A stretch of 64,000 bases of DNA, from the NCBI GenBank assembly GCA_028023455.1, contig JAQFVV010006255.1:6866501-6930500 (forward strand). The letters run 5' to 3'. Position 1 is the first letter of the stretch. The number at the start of each line of letters is the position of its first letter. The translations under genes were made by a program, and so were the position numbers. Under the pieces are notes generated by a model. The model had not been told where the DNA came from, ran no database searches, and saw nothing but the letters and a program-made list of their open reading frames with translations. Positions 13,440 to 25,759 of the stretch are shown in pieces. The stretch comes from Epiperipatus broadwayi. Its lineage: Eukaryota > Onychophora > Udeonychophora > Euonychophora > Peripatidae.

Positions 13440-14910
13440 GCTTTAAAAATTGTGATGTTTTTTTCCAGTGCTTGCCTTGTATAATTCTTAGGATATCTGC
13501 TGCAGCACTTTATCCTGATTCTTCTCAAAAAGCTTTGTACTATTGCTTTTTTATATTCTTCATAGGTATCTGAATAATGATACCTTTAATTCCATCAGTC
13601 CTTGGCTGCACCACCAAGATAATTTGTGGCAATGATATTTTTTTCATTGTCTATCAAGCTATGAAATACAAATAGTTCAGCAAGTCCATTAAATAATCCA
13701 GTGGATTTTCACATGGCAACCTTTTGAAGCTCTTTAATCATACCAGCTTGGATACAGAAATATTGTTCACATTAGTTGGTATTCATTTATTATTTGATCA
13801 TCCTCTCTTTTACCAAGATCTATCCTTTGGTTTATTTTATAGGGTTGCTTCACTTCCCCATTTTTATTCAAAGTAATGTTGTTAGTCATGCTCCATCTTC
13901 ATATTGTTTTTCGGGTTCTTGCATTCATAATCTATAGATAGGGTATCCATGTGCTCTTCTAAATTTTCAGTTCTATGAGATCTCCCATCATGTCAGCTTT
14001 GACTTTTATAATTTGTGTGTATAAATTGTCTTTTATCACTTGATTATAAAGTTTTATCATAACTTCCAATTCTGTCTTATAGCATTGTTTGCTCTGTTTT
14101 ACTTCTAATTTCCTGAGATTTATTCATTTCACTCTCAAACTCTCAGAGTTTGAATGCTGTGGTATGTTGTATTTCTTCTAGTTTTTTTTTATCTGTCTCA
14201 TATTTATTTTTCATAATTTTCTCATCCATTTCATTTATTCTTTTATATAAATACATGGTTTTCTTCCATATTTTGCTTTATTTGCTCCATCTATATTTAT
14301 CTATCTTGCACTGGTTTTCTTCAAATTTTTAGTCTAATTTTTCTAACTTTTGGTCAAAATAGTTTTTCTCATTACTTGTATCTGTTTTTGCATCTCTAAA
14401 TTTATTTTCCATCTGTTTTTGCATCTTCAAATTCCTCAGTTTTTGTTCATTTTCCATCCGCAATTCCATTTGCTTTTGATTATCTTCCATCTTCAATTCT
14501 ATTTGCTCTTGATTATCTTCCATTTGTTTTTGCATCTCCAAATCTTTTCTGTTTTTGATTATCTTCCATCTGTTTGAATAGTGTACTAATCATCTGCATT
14601 ATATCTAATTGTGATAATATTACAGAAGTCTCAGAAATTTTTATCTCTTGCTTAATGTCCCTTCTGAATGAACCTTATCCACATCAGAAGTCACCAAATC
14701 ATCTTCTTTTTCTATATTATCTTCTTCACAACTTCTTTCTAAACTGTCTGATTCAATCATTTCTTGTTCCATATCATTATTTTCCTTTTCATTCTGCATA
14801 TCAATTTTTTTATATACAATAAACTCATTATTTTCAATATACTTATAACTGGATTCACTATCAACTGCACTTAATTGTCTCCTGGAACATCATGAAAGTT
14901 GATCCATATT
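13440..14910 (-). pseudogene. gag-like pseudogene with coiled coil
   Basis: Read on the minus strand in shifting frames, the segment starts with an acidic and then coiled-coil region. The longest open stretch, 14329-14541, contains an 11-residue repeat of the type MEDNQKQMELR, encoded by ~33 bp DNA repeats at about 14449-14540. Further down, around 13490-13630, it reads YLGGAAKD.WN, then DTYEEYKKAIVQSFL. This strongly resembles the core of retrotransposon gag proteins, where a YL.G.A..WW motif precedes a helix with F...F. Stops and frameshifts interrupt it throughout. Gag would package element RNA. No nucleocapsid zinc knuckle and no pol was seen. The call is by motif resemblance, and the exact gag clade is not determined. 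Confidence 0.6.
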
Positions 14911-15109
14911 TGAACACCTTTTTTTTTAGAATTTGCTTAGTTTATTTTTTTGTTGTTTTTATTTTCATAATATAATTACAATATACAGAAAAAAACATTA
15001 TTGTCTGGTCAACCATGATGTTTATCCAACTTAAGAAAATATGAGTTTTCCACGACTAATTAAAAAAAAACGAAGTCTCACCCTTGGCAATCAAAAATGT
15101 ATGAATATG

Positions 15110-16591
15110 ATTTAGTCACAATGAATAAATGTAGATCATAGAATATTATATTTAAAGAGGCTATCACATTACAATAACAATTGTTTAATTACAAAATATG
15201 TTAGTCAGCATTTAACTTACTTTTGTTTTAACAAAATCTTTTCTCCAATCTCATATACATTATTGTTTTATTTTATATGCATGCAGGAAAACAATAGCTA
15301 CTTATAAAATATCCAAGATTTCATTATTAAAATTTCATCTGAATCTTCCATTGTACTCTAATATCAATGTGGTTATATAATCAAGTACATTTGTCATACA
15401 TTAAATTCTGTACTTTAATAAATTAAAAATATAATTCTACATATGAATAAACTCATAAATATAAAACATTTATTTGACTCATAAGCTTCTAGTATAGACA
15501 CATGCATATGCTTAATGGGATAAAATAACTTCCACATCTTTATAGAACAATAATGATAAGGAATGACAATTTTTGATCATAATCCTGATTTAATAAAACT
15601 ACAACTTCTACAGGAATGGCTCATTTTGAGTCCAATCCCTAAACTATTTAAAACAAATAAAATGAATTCTCTTATATAAATACATGTGTGTAAACTATTT
15701 GCCAGTGAACAAACAACTGCATATACATATACTATAAGCTCACCCATGCAAAATCTAATTCTCAGCAATCAAATGCAGGGTTAACTATGAGAAAATGAAC
15801 CTAATGGATACAACTAAATCATTAAATTAAAGCTATTAATAATTATTTATCCTAATTATTTAACACATTTAAATGATTATTACATTTTCTATTTTAACTA
15901 ACAATTTCTACAAAATAACATTTGGTTAACATGTATTAAAAGAAATGTTCTTCATAAAATATTAACATAATATATACTTATAAGACAGAGCAAATTTCTT
16001 TTCTCTTTTTTTTTCAGCTGTGTTAAAATGCAACTAATTTTACATTTTTTAAACTTTTGTTTTAAACCATTCATAAGATAAAACACAGCATACTAGTATT
16101 AAATATATACTTAAAAATATTTAAGATGAAGTCTAAATAGCCCTTTTAAATGTAAAATGTACAAGTTTGTGTTCTTCCCAATGGGAAGTATTAAACAGTT
16201 CATATGTAGCCATAATATATTTTAATAAACTAAACTTTGCAATTTGAAATATTTCTTCATTTTCATCAGGGTTATTTAAACATAATATGTTCATGTTTCT
16301 CATATGTCCAGGTTAAATTAGCAGATGGTGATTTTTCCTTCTTTTATTCACTAACATAATGAAAGTCCAATGTGGTTTGAATAAAGAGAATCCAGTCTGA
16401 ATGCAATAAGAAAAATTAATTTTTTAATGTTTTCTTCTTTGTTTTATTAGCTTCTTTCAGTTTTTTAAAATGAAAATTGATTAATTTGCATAACACTTTA
16501 GTTTGTAATACATTCTTTGACAAGAAAATTTTAAATATTTTGTTTAAGATTTTTTTCATTGAAATAAATAATGCTTTACTCATTTCAATTA
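15110..16591 (-). repeat. family A long repeat, right copy (probable 5' LTR)
   Basis: This copy is colinear with 10870-12992 but without the compound hairpin insertion, so it preserves the empty site near 15485-15500. Numerous substitutions separate the two copies. The 63-codon frame at 15577-15768 is not conserved in the other copy and is not a gene. Confidence 0.6.
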
Positions 16592-17220
16592 TAAATATTG
16601 ATAATATTCAACAATTAAATTTGATTGAAAACATTTTAATCTTAAAATATAGGCCAACAGTTAACAAATAAGGATTTATAATAAAAATTTATTAGAATAC
16701 ACTTATTCTCTTCTAATATTCCTCATAAAAAAGACATACATTTTTCAATTTTTGCCTTTCATTGTTCTTTGTTTATATTTATTAACATTTTGTTATTAAT
16801 ATCTCTATGGGCAGCAACAAAATATGACTATTAATCATAGTTATGCTATCAGTGAAAATATAACTTCAAAATGCATAGATAAAAGCAATCATAGACTACT
16901 GCATATCATGTTGAAAAGCATGAATAGTAAAAAATAAAAAATAAAACCATGGAGCTGGAAAACGAATTCTCAAATTTGAAGTATGTTATAAAATTGTTGC
17001 ATTTCATGATGTTTTTAGACTAAATTAATTTGGAACTTAGTTTTTGTTGTTGTGTGGAAATGAAAAATTCAAAGCTACAAAAAGTTAAAACCTGGAATAT
17101 GTGAATTATGAACCAAAGAAAGTTTGATGAGGTATAAGATTGAAATGAATTAGATATTTATTGACCTTTTAAAAATTAATGGAGTAAATTAGACTAGATT
17201 GGAAGATTTTTTAGATCATG
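16592..17220. other. AT-rich flank, no gene seen
   Basis: Ordinary AT-rich sequence with scattered stops. No repeat boundary, RNA gene or exon was recognised. Confidence 0.45.
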
Positions 17221-17224
17221 AAAA

Positions 17225-17432
17225 CATAATGATTATCATTCAGGTAAAGGGCAGCAACAACAAAGAAATGGTGTTGTTTTCATTCTTTGAAAAAATACTA
17301 CAAAAATTGTTATTAAGTAAGATTTTATATTATGGGAGCATACTGATTACCATTCAGGTCAAGGACAACAACAACAAAAAAAATGTTGTGACTTTCATTT
17401 TTTGGAAAAATACTACAAAAACTGTTATTGGA
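17225..17432. repeat. two-unit tandem repeat, 114 bp period
   Basis: The units start at gattatcattcaggtaaagg (17231) and gattaccattcaggtcaagg (17345) and share acaacaacaa, tttcattcttt or tttcatttttt, aatactacaaaaa and tgttatt. An 81-codon open frame covers both units and gives a duplicated peptide, but the peptide has no known motif and is probably a side effect of the duplication. The repeat could be part of a decayed element that I do not recognise. Confidence 0.75.
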
Positions 17433-17449
17433 TACAACTTGTAAATGAG

Positions 17450-19300
17450 GGATTGATAACAATTCGATTTCATGAACATCTTTTTAAAATTATTAAATAC
17501 AGACCCAATACTACAATATCCATGAGTGTATGAATTGGGGAAACCATTGCCCCTTTCCCATTCTGAAAAAAGTGTGAAAAATTTGGATGAAGTAAGAACA
17601 AAAAAAAATTTGATAAAGAAAACAAAAATAATTAATAAATTATCAGTGATGACAAATTAAAGTTGAAAATGAATAGACATTTACATTTTTAAAAACATTT
17701 TTGAATAATGTTCTATTCAAAATTATTATCAAATATTAACACCCCGTTGAGACATTCAGAATATTTATAAATAACAAAATAATATAATAATTATATTTTA
17801 TCCTATACATGACATTATAAAAAACAATGGATTGCATTTTTTAATATATTTACATTTCCATATTTTATTTTGTGTATTTAGACCACCAGGTTCATCAGTA
17901 AGTTTAAACTAAAACAAATAGAACCAATTTCAAATTAGATGATTTACTTAGGATCAGGGTATACAAATATTACTTGATAAAAATAACAATACAGTACTAT
18001 TATTATCGTATTTGTTATTTTCATTCTTTATTTTTGCTTATGTACTTATAAATTAATTTTAAAAAATAATTTTCAGAAAAAGAATGAAATTGTTTTTCAT
18101 TTAAATTAATCTGTAATAAAAAATAAAAGTTCCTGGATTTATTACATGTAATTTTGAATAGCGTTCATAGGGTAAAAAGTTGTGAGACGTCAGGGTTTTT
18201 TTTTTTTAATTTTGGTATTTAGAAAGAAAGCTTTCTTGCTTTATTAAGAAACTTATATCATTACAATTAAGGACTTTTGATCAATTCAACCAGAAAAATC
18301 TGTTTAATAGTATCCCAGAAAATTAAACTGATTAAAATAACAGAGTTAACTTGTGAATTATTAGAACAGCTAATATAAAAAACCATGCAATAGCTGAAAA
18401 TCACATTTTGATGGAATGAAAAAATATAATTAGTGCACTAGCCAAATAAACCTGGAATGATGTAGTTTCTTGCAAATGCCAATTTTAAAAGTGTTTTGTT
18501 CCAATATGCAACAACTGTTGAGGATCTAGAATTAGCATTACTTGCCATTTTTCACATGATTTTTATCACCTTATTCATGATGAACACATAATCCAGTCAT
18601 ACCATTATTGTATCTAGAGAATAACTAAAGAGAAATACATCAAATAAAGCCTTAAAGTTTAAAAACTATCTTACGAGATTTTTTAAAAAGGTTCAAATCT
18701 ATATTTTTAGTAATGTTTAAAATCAGAATTCTGATGCTATGGTATGATAAATCTTTATTTAAAATAAGACTTTTATAAAATAAAAAATAATAATATTTAT
18801 AGCAAATATTCTTATTGATCTTAATATTCTCTAAATAATTTTTAGCATTTTTTCTCTTAAATATGTATTTAAATTTTCTTTTTTCTGAACGCTAAAGCAA
18901 ATAGAATTTAGAATTAATTTCTTGTTCAATTAATAATAGATAATATTTATTATCACTTTGAGATATATCTATATATCGATTAATATTTGCCCAATCTTCA
19001 GTTATATTATTATAGTTAAATAATAATTATCCGATTGTTTTATAGTGAATGAAAGCATATCAGAACTTATAAGTTAAATGCAATCTAATTAAATGAATTT
19101 TCTCCAATAAAAATACATACTCATTTAAATATATATGTATATTTTATTTTTTTAATGCATTGGATTAATTCCTAAGTATCATGTAAGGTGTATAAATATT
19201 GTAAATAAATTTTTATTATATGTATATTATTTTAAGTGTCCATTTCCTCTCATTCCCAATCTAAGTAAACATAGCTATCACACACCTTGTGATACATTGT
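17450..19300. other. AT-rich gene-free stretch
   Basis: No supported gene, RNA or repeat. A T-run near 18197-18210 is followed by gaaagaaagctttctttgc-like palindromic sequence of no clear meaning. Confidence 0.45.
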
Positions 19301-19304
19301 CATG

Positions 19305-19625
19305 CTTTTTTTTTTGAGTTTGTAGCGGATAAAGGAAGGGCCAACATCTAAGAAGCCAGGGAGGGATATGTACGCAATCTATACATGTTTCTTTTTTTTA
19401 AGAGATGATGCCCTAATCTGCAGTATGGGAGATATGTTTTAAATAAATAAATTACATCTATAGTTGCAAGGTATAGACCATCTCTGCACTTAGATATGCT
19501 AGATGAAAATAGTGGGTAGGAAATATGGCTGAATGCTCAGTTTGACCAGTTTAAAAGTCTTGTTTTTCCTAACCCCCATTAACCTCAGGGTTTAAATCTT
19601 CATATATTCTTAAAAAGAATTGTAT
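19305..19625 (-). other. less AT-rich island with poly-A end on minus strand
   Basis: Base composition rises clearly above the surroundings, with segments such as agaagccagggagggatatg and cctaacccccattaacctc. On the minus strand the island ends in ctacaaactc followed by an A run (plus strand T run at 19306-19315). This is the look of a SINE or a 5'-truncated LINE 3' end lying on the minus strand. No target duplication or Pol III box was convincing, and no reading frame is open for long. It could instead be a conserved non-coding block. Confidence 0.35.
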
Positions 19626-20398
19626 ACATCTAAAAAGGTGAGTAAAACTGTAGACTCATTTTAATATATATATACATTGAAATATAATAACGCATTTATT
19701 TGGAATTATAATATATATTTTAAAAATTCATTTACTCATAATTAAATTTTATTTTTATTCATGTATGAAATGAAGTGTTTATTTATCATATTAACACAAT
19801 AATATTAAGAGTGTTTAATACAGAAGCTAAGAAGTCAAAATACTTAATTATTTTTTCATACACATATGTAAAATAAATGTTACATCAAAGTAAAGCTTTA
19901 TCTGATTAAGTAATATGTAACTATCATGATATCAACACATGAATTTATCAAATATTTTGATAGATATGAAGATTATTTCTGTTCAAATATATTACATATA
20001 AGGATTATACTACAAATATAACTTCTAACTTCTGCAGTAAAATTTTCTTTTTGAAAGTCTACAACATTTCACTTGTCATTTTTCAATTTATTGTGGCCTC
20101 AGCCATACATTTACAATGAAAAAAATCAATACGACATCTCTTAAACATATACATTGTTCTTATGACGTTCGTAATCTATTTTATTAATTTTCTGGAGTAG
20201 AGCAAAATGCTACGTAAACAGATTAAAAAAATCTGTATATATGTGGACATATTTATCATTTATAGTTTGATTTGTACAGGCTTTGGCAAACTCATCTTGA
20301 ATTTTTTAATGTCTTTTTATTAAATATAGGATTATGACTGCTTGTAATTGATGATGATGATATATAAACATTAAGTTATTGACATGGAAGGGATTGAA

Positions 20399-20440
20399 GG
20401 GGGGGGGGGGAGAGCATCTCACTTTGGAGATGCTTTTTAA
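20399..20440. repeat. 12-G run followed by perfect 8 bp hairpin and T run
   Basis: A run of 12 G (20399-20410) is followed by agcatctc (20413-20420), a 6-base loop and gagatgct (20427-20434), then ttttt. The shape mimics a bacterial terminator, but in this eukaryotic context it may be chance or a decayed hairpin element. Confidence 0.6.
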
Positions 20441-21330
20441 TTTCAAAATTTATTTTTTTATTTGGTTTATTGTATTAAGTATATAAGTACATAACAACAT
20501 AAGATTTTTTTTTTTTACTTTTTCAATGGAATTATATAATTCAAATAAAAATCAATGAATAATTTTATATAATGCCTTGTATATAACAAATTAAAGCAAA
20601 CATATTTTCATGTTTAAAACAATACTGGTTTTCATCACTACTCTTGTAAAAAAACATATAGTACTAGTTACCATAATAGAAGATCTTATAAGTTAAATGA
20701 CAAATGTACATGAAATATAAATGTATTTCTAGCCGTTCCCTTCTTATTATTAGAGTTATGTGGTGGAAAGTTATATAATATGTAAGAATTTAATATATAT
20801 ACATATTGCCAACTGAAACTTGGTATTAGTATGTGATGGAATGTTAAGTATAAATTTTTTTTTTTTTAAATTTTCTAGTTTTAATACAAAATTAATTATT
20901 TTAAGAGCATTGAAATAGGTTGCTATAACAACAAATGTTAAAGCAAGAAATGTATTATTTTTGCAACATAAACTTATATATTAATTCTATTCATTTAAAA
21001 TACATAAATAGTAAAATTTATTATCGTTTCTTTATATATTTTATTTACTGCATTCCTAAATAATAATCATAAACAGTGTATGTTATGTTTATGATACGTG
21101 TAATATTTTATTGGAATAATATATATATAAAGTATATATTTCCTATGCAATATTATGAGAATATAGTGTCAATTGTTTTAATTTGTGTTGAGTTTAAAAG
21201 AGTATTTTTTGTGCGTTTTAAAGTGAATATTATTTGTCATGTGTAATGATTATAAAATATTTTTTAAATTTTATTATGTAATACTAAAATACAATATAAT
21301 GTATAGATTTAACTTAAATGTAGTCTGCCC
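20441..21330. other. AT-rich gene-free stretch
   Basis: Nothing supported is visible here apart from homopolymer runs and TA runs. Confidence 0.45.
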
Positions 21331-21720
21331 ATCCTTCTTCTGTGTATTTAAATGAACATATTAGGGTCCTATATGAGGTTAAGATTGACTTAAGGTCAAC
21401 ATGGGTATGACTATAATATTGGCATCACCAATGTCTCTAAGCATTCCATCATCAGATTTTTAATGATATGAATGGCTAGAATTGGAAAGGATTGAAGTCT
21501 GTCAATTAAAGTGTGTAGATTTGCAATCTTAATATAAACCAAGCACTGATTATATATACGGGTGGGAAATGATTCAGACCAATTGATGAGTGCTGGTTCA
21601 GCATGAATATGTATATTGGAGATCATTTATTTTTGTCCCATATATGTGATCATGTGTATCAGTTATATTGGATTGAATGAATGACTATAGGGAGCTTGAA
21701 TATATGTGTTCAAATCTCCT
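21330..21720. other. less AT-rich island, identity unknown
   Basis: Composition is more balanced here than on either side, with words such as aggttaagattgacttaagg and atacgggtgggaaatgattc. A 71-codon minus-strand frame (21411-21626) is open but has no motif that I recognise. The island may be the untranslated or 3' part of an old retroelement, since a Penelope-like tail lies 2.3 kb downstream. No repeat partner was found in this window. Confidence 0.3.
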
Positions 21721-21999
21721 TTATTTTATTATTGTTGTAAAAGATTTTAAGTGTGGAATGCAGGGTGATTTCAATATGAGTGAATAAAGAATGCAACCGC
21801 ATCAATTGTAAATTATAAATAAGTCTGAATGATTCAAATTCACTCTCTGACATCCTGACTTTCATATATGGAAACCAACGTTCTTTTATATAAATTTTTA
21901 TTATTTAGTTTAAAAGTATGTAATTGATAACCACAAAAATAGTGGAATAGAAAGAATTAAATTTGTCCAGGAAACTGGACAGGATTATCCAAAACTTGC

Positions 22000-24000
22000 T
22001 AAAAGAAGGAAAAAGTAATTTATAACATTCAAATTCAGCTTGATATTTTCCTAAAGAAAATGATTATCGCATGTGAACAAAATATTTTAATAATAAAATA
22101 TAGAAGCTAAGAACATACAGCTGTATAAAAATTGTTCCCATCTGCAAATATAATTTTATAACATTGATGGATATTTTGATATAGAATTTAAACTAGTTTA
22201 TTTTTATATCATATTATCATAAATAGAAATCTGGAATTTGTTTATTCATGATACCATTACATTAAATATTTGCTAAATGAAGGATAAAATTCAATACTTC
22301 GAGAGTATTGGAATTTAATAAATATATATTATTTTGGATAACTGTTTACGATACTTTTACTTTGTTTAGATTAGTAAATATCATTAAAATACAGCTTATG
22401 GGATAGACATTGGAATTATCGCATTTCTTTGAAGTGGATATAGGAAGATGGTTGTCAGGTCATTTATTAAGATGTACTTATTATGTATATATTAGTATAA
22501 TATTTATAAATATTATCAATTATTAAATCTTAAGTTAGTTAGTTCTTTGTTTTACATATGTGAAAATAAAGGCAAGTTAAATATAGTTTAAATTTACATC
22601 CTAAATTTTAATAGTTACATTTTTGATTTAAAATATATGTTTATTCATTGCAAATTACTTTTGGGTATATCTGTTATAAATAGGAAAATCTGCAAAAACT
22701 GTATTGTAAAGTTACTCATTTAATATTTTATTTGGAAAATAGAATGAATGAATAAACAAATGAATAATTATTATATTTTATTTTAATCAATTACTTTATT
22801 ATGAAGATTATGGAAGTGTCATTAATACTTTCTTATATTTTAAATAATGTATGTGTACTGCAACATTTTTGTTTCACATAAATTTTATATATCGTACATT
22901 AAATATTATAAAGATGAATTTTTGATGTATAATCACTTATATTAATATTAATTTGTATGAAAAATATCTTTCATGATATTTAATTAGAGTGTATGTCACA
23001 AACATTATTGTCTATTTGTCTTTTTATATATATACACACTTATCGTTAATAAATTTTAAATTCATTTAAACAAATAAACTTGTTTTAGGTGTCATTCAAT
23101 TAATAAAGCAAATCTATTGGCTAATAAAATTTTAATAAATAGTGGTCATGTATTGATTTATACCATATAGTTTATAATAAAAAATCACAAAATACTCCAG
23201 GAGTTAAATGATTGGATCAGTAAGTGTATATATTATTTTCTTTGTAGTAAATCCAATATATTATCATTTAAACCAGATATATACTTTTATATAGTAATAG
23301 ATTAATTAATTTGGTATTGCTAGATTTTTATAATTAATTAGTTGATCACAAGTATTTTAATAGTTGTATGAAATAGTTATTTTTGGATCAAATTTATATC
23401 TGAATTAATTCGATAGTTTAAAAAATATAAGTATATTAATTATTTAGGGTAAACAAAGGTGATTATAATTGGATGCTTACATATTCTTTTAAACATTTAT
23501 TGGCATGTTATAGTAACTTAATATTTAATTAAAAAAAATGGAAATCTTATGATATTATAAAATGGATAATCGTAAACACTGAAATTGATATTTGAATTTC
23601 ATTAAATAGAATGATTTACTTTACTTAGATCAGAATAGATTATATATTTAATTTAAATATTAAGCTTTTAATATTACCATTTGCTTATAATAGAGTATTA
23701 ATAATACTACTCATATTAAGGTAATTATAATTCAGAATTTAATAACTTGGCTTTATTAGTTTGAAGGATAATTTCTTATGATTTACTAATTGTATTTGTT
23801 TAAGTGTCAAATAAAAATAGTTCATTTATTTTACGTCATTATGATTGGGTATTGTAAATTATAAGGTTATGTGAAAAGGTGATTTTTATTTTTTATAAGT
23901 TGGTTTAAGTGTTGAAGTATATTGTATTTTATTATAGTTTTGTATTGTAGATACTTTATCCTATTACAATTTGACGTTGTAAATTTATAAAGTTTTAAAA
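22000..24000. other. AT-rich stretch upstream of a PLE tail
   Basis: I looked here for the reverse transcriptase that should precede the PLE tail at 24022 and found no recognisable motif (no YVDD-like or SLDV-like word in any frame). The element is therefore 5'-truncated or too decayed to read. Confidence 0.4.
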
Positions 24001-24009
24001 GAGAGAATT

Positions 24010-24291
24010 TTATAGAGTAGTTTGAGTTTAAATGAAAGGATAATGGTTCATAAAAGTAGAGTTAAAAATAGATATCTTAGTTCTGCTTTGTATGTCCATG
24101 AAAAAGATACAGGCCACACTATTAATTTTGATGAAGCTAAGGTTGTCTCCTTTGAGAGAAATAAAATGAAAAGAAGAATTAAAAAATCTTTATTATTGAA
24201 AATTTATTATTCTGAAGCAATTAACTTATTTAAGAGTTCTTTTAATATTAAGGGTGGATGGGAAGTGAATGGATTTGTGGATAATGGTTAA
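24010..24291 (+). pseudogene. Penelope-like element tail (GIY-YIG endonuclease C-terminus)
   Basis: The 89-codon frame reads SLNERIMVHKSRVKN, then SALYVHEKDTGHTINFDEAK, then FERNKMKRRIKKSLLLKI, and ends near GWEVNGF. Spacing and motifs match the C-terminal half of the GIY-YIG endonuclease carried by Penelope-like elements: an R..EH stretch, SA...H...TGH, and an E-R.....RK..E-like helix. The first half, including the GIY and YIG motifs, is destroyed, with a stop immediately upstream in the same frame. The catalytic Glu expected in the last helix appears to be lost (KKSLLL). In the family this domain nicks the target DNA. This copy is dead. There is no ATG start; the frame opens at a TTG. Confidence 0.7.
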
Positions 24292-24534
24292 TATTATATA
24301 TATTGTATAGTTTTTATAGTTCTTTACACTTGAGAAGTCTGCTTGTAGCAGTGAAACCTTTGGTTGTGTTTTAATATTATTTTTTTGCTGGTCTAGTTGA
24401 ATTTTGGATTTGGGGTAATTTTTAATTATATATTGACTAGTTTAGCTTTATGCTTGTAATGTTTATATTTTATTAAGTATAGATTAATGTACATGAATCT
24501 GTAAGATAACAAATCCTTTTATCATTATTAAGTA

Positions 24535-24985
24535 TTTTATTCCATTACAATTGGTTTATCCAACAAGGGCATATTATTATTTATGAGACAATATTGACTT
24601 TATTTTCATTTTTATTATTTTATTTTATTCAGTTATAATTGGTAATCAATTATTAAGTTATATTTTACTTTGTTACAATTGGTGTCTTAAGTTTATAGAT
24701 TATATAAAAGTCTTCTTTTCCTATCCATATCTTTTTCATTCTGTTATAAATGGCTCTCAAATTCTCAGGCTTACTAAGGTCATTCTTCCTATTCAGTCAT
24801 GACTCAGTTTATTCTGTTACAAATGCTTCCCAATCTGTGGAGCTATTAAAAAAGAGCCTATCACATTTTTATCTGGTTACAAAGGGCACCCAACATTTAG
24901 AATAGATTTATATTATTATAAATTGTATCTCAATTCGTGAGGCATACTAAAGTTTTCCTATTCTCATTCTTATTCTACTACAATA
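24535..24985. repeat. degenerate repeats with ctgttacaaatgg core
   Basis: At least six loosely spaced copies of a word like ctgttacaattgg or ctgttataaatgg occur, followed in several cases by tctcaa or cccaa (about 24545, 24633, 24674, 24740, 24820, 24876 and 24915). Spacing is roughly 40-90 bp. The array sits just downstream of the PLE tail and may be its 3' region. Similar words (ctattacaattt) occur near 23960. Confidence 0.5.
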
Positions 24986-25357
24986 TATAAGTAAAAATGT
25001 AAAAGAATCCTTTAAACAGCTACTGTGTGGGGGGGGAAAGCTCCACAAACTTTCTACAAACAATGAATAAAAAGACAATATTCATCAAATTGATCTAAAG
25101 CTTTCTTTCTTGTTTTACACTTTTTATTAATTCATTTAAGAAATTATCTTATATTTTAAAACATAAAATATTTAATAAGAGCATATTATAATGCATATTA
25201 AATAAATTCTTAGTCATTACTGGCATGCTTATTACTATTATTATATTTTATTTCAGATATTTGTTAACAAAATTTTATACTATTATATGTGACATAGTTT
25301 GAAAAATATTTCTTTTCCCCCAAATTTCTCTTTAAATTAAATTAAAAATGAAAAAAT

Positions 25358-25363
25358 TTTATT
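25358..25363 (-). terminator. candidate poly(A) signal of the STMP1-like gene
   Basis: AATAAA on the minus strand lies about 200 bp past the TGA at 25561-25563. In such AT-rich DNA this hexamer occurs by chance, so it is only a candidate. Confidence 0.35.
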
Positions 25364-25560
25364 TTAAAAAATACATACATAAAATATTCAAATTACATTT
25401 TACATAATTTACATGGTTACATTTTTTTTGGAAAAATGTAAGGAAAAAAAACCCCCAAATTAAATATAATTACTAAGAGCACTTAATTAAATAAAACTTT
25501 CTAAACAATTTTTATACAGTATTAAATTAAATAAATTACTAAACATCTTCTTAATGTATG

Positions 25561-25638
25561 TCATGGGTCTTTTTTATATTTTTCCATAAATTCTTTTAAC
25601 TTCCGCCACATTTCAGCAGGATCATCAACCCTTGGAAT
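25561..25638 (-). CDS. STMP1: last coding exon of STMP1-like mitochondrial microprotein
   Basis: The exon begins after the acceptor attctaattccag and encodes IPRVDDPAEMWRKLKEFM, then EKYKKDP and TGA. Joined in phase 0 to the exon at 39472-39525 it gives QNYDIPRVDDP. In vertebrates STMP1 is a microprotein of about 47 residues in the mitochondrial inner membrane. It has one membrane segment followed directly by QNYDIP and a short charged helix, and it is linked to respiratory-chain complexes. The tail here is acidic then lysine-rich, as expected for the short helix after the membrane segment. The intron between the two exons is 13.8 kb and filled with transposons. Homology is inferred from the QNYDIP junction, the small size and the membrane segment. 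Other one-pass mitochondrial microproteins are the main alternative. Confidence 0.78.
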   Translation of the reverse strand: MPRVDDPAEMWRKLKEFMEKYKKDP

Positions 25639-25759
25639 CTGGAATTAGAATTTTTCAAAATATTATTAATCTTCTTTAATGTATACATTTATATATAAAT
25701 GTAGTCCATATACACATCACACACATACATATTTAATATGTCATGACAAGAACAAGAAA

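Larger units (their letters stand above)
10870..16591 (-). mobile_element. decayed gag-only LTR retrotransposon (family A)
   Basis: Two long directly repeated segments (about 10870-12992 and 15110-16591) flank about 2.1 kb. On the minus strand that interval reads as a broken gag-like protein with a coiled coil and a gag core. This is the layout LTR - internal - LTR with transcription toward lower coordinates. The repeats share long landmarks in the same order, including cacttttgttttaacaaa, gcatgcaggaaaacaat, tagtatagacac, gaatccagtctgaatgcaat and gacaagaaaattttaaat. They differ by many substitutions and indels, so the insertion is old. No reverse transcriptase or integrase is present. The exact ends are uncertain: I could not find clean TG/CA ends, a primer site or a target duplication. 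A third relative lies at 27960-29730. Confidence 0.6.

Noticed and set aside
14150-14822. Plus-strand open frames opposite the gag remnant
   Set aside because: They are antisense shadows of the minus-strand coiled-coil repeat and contain only complementary low-complexity codons.
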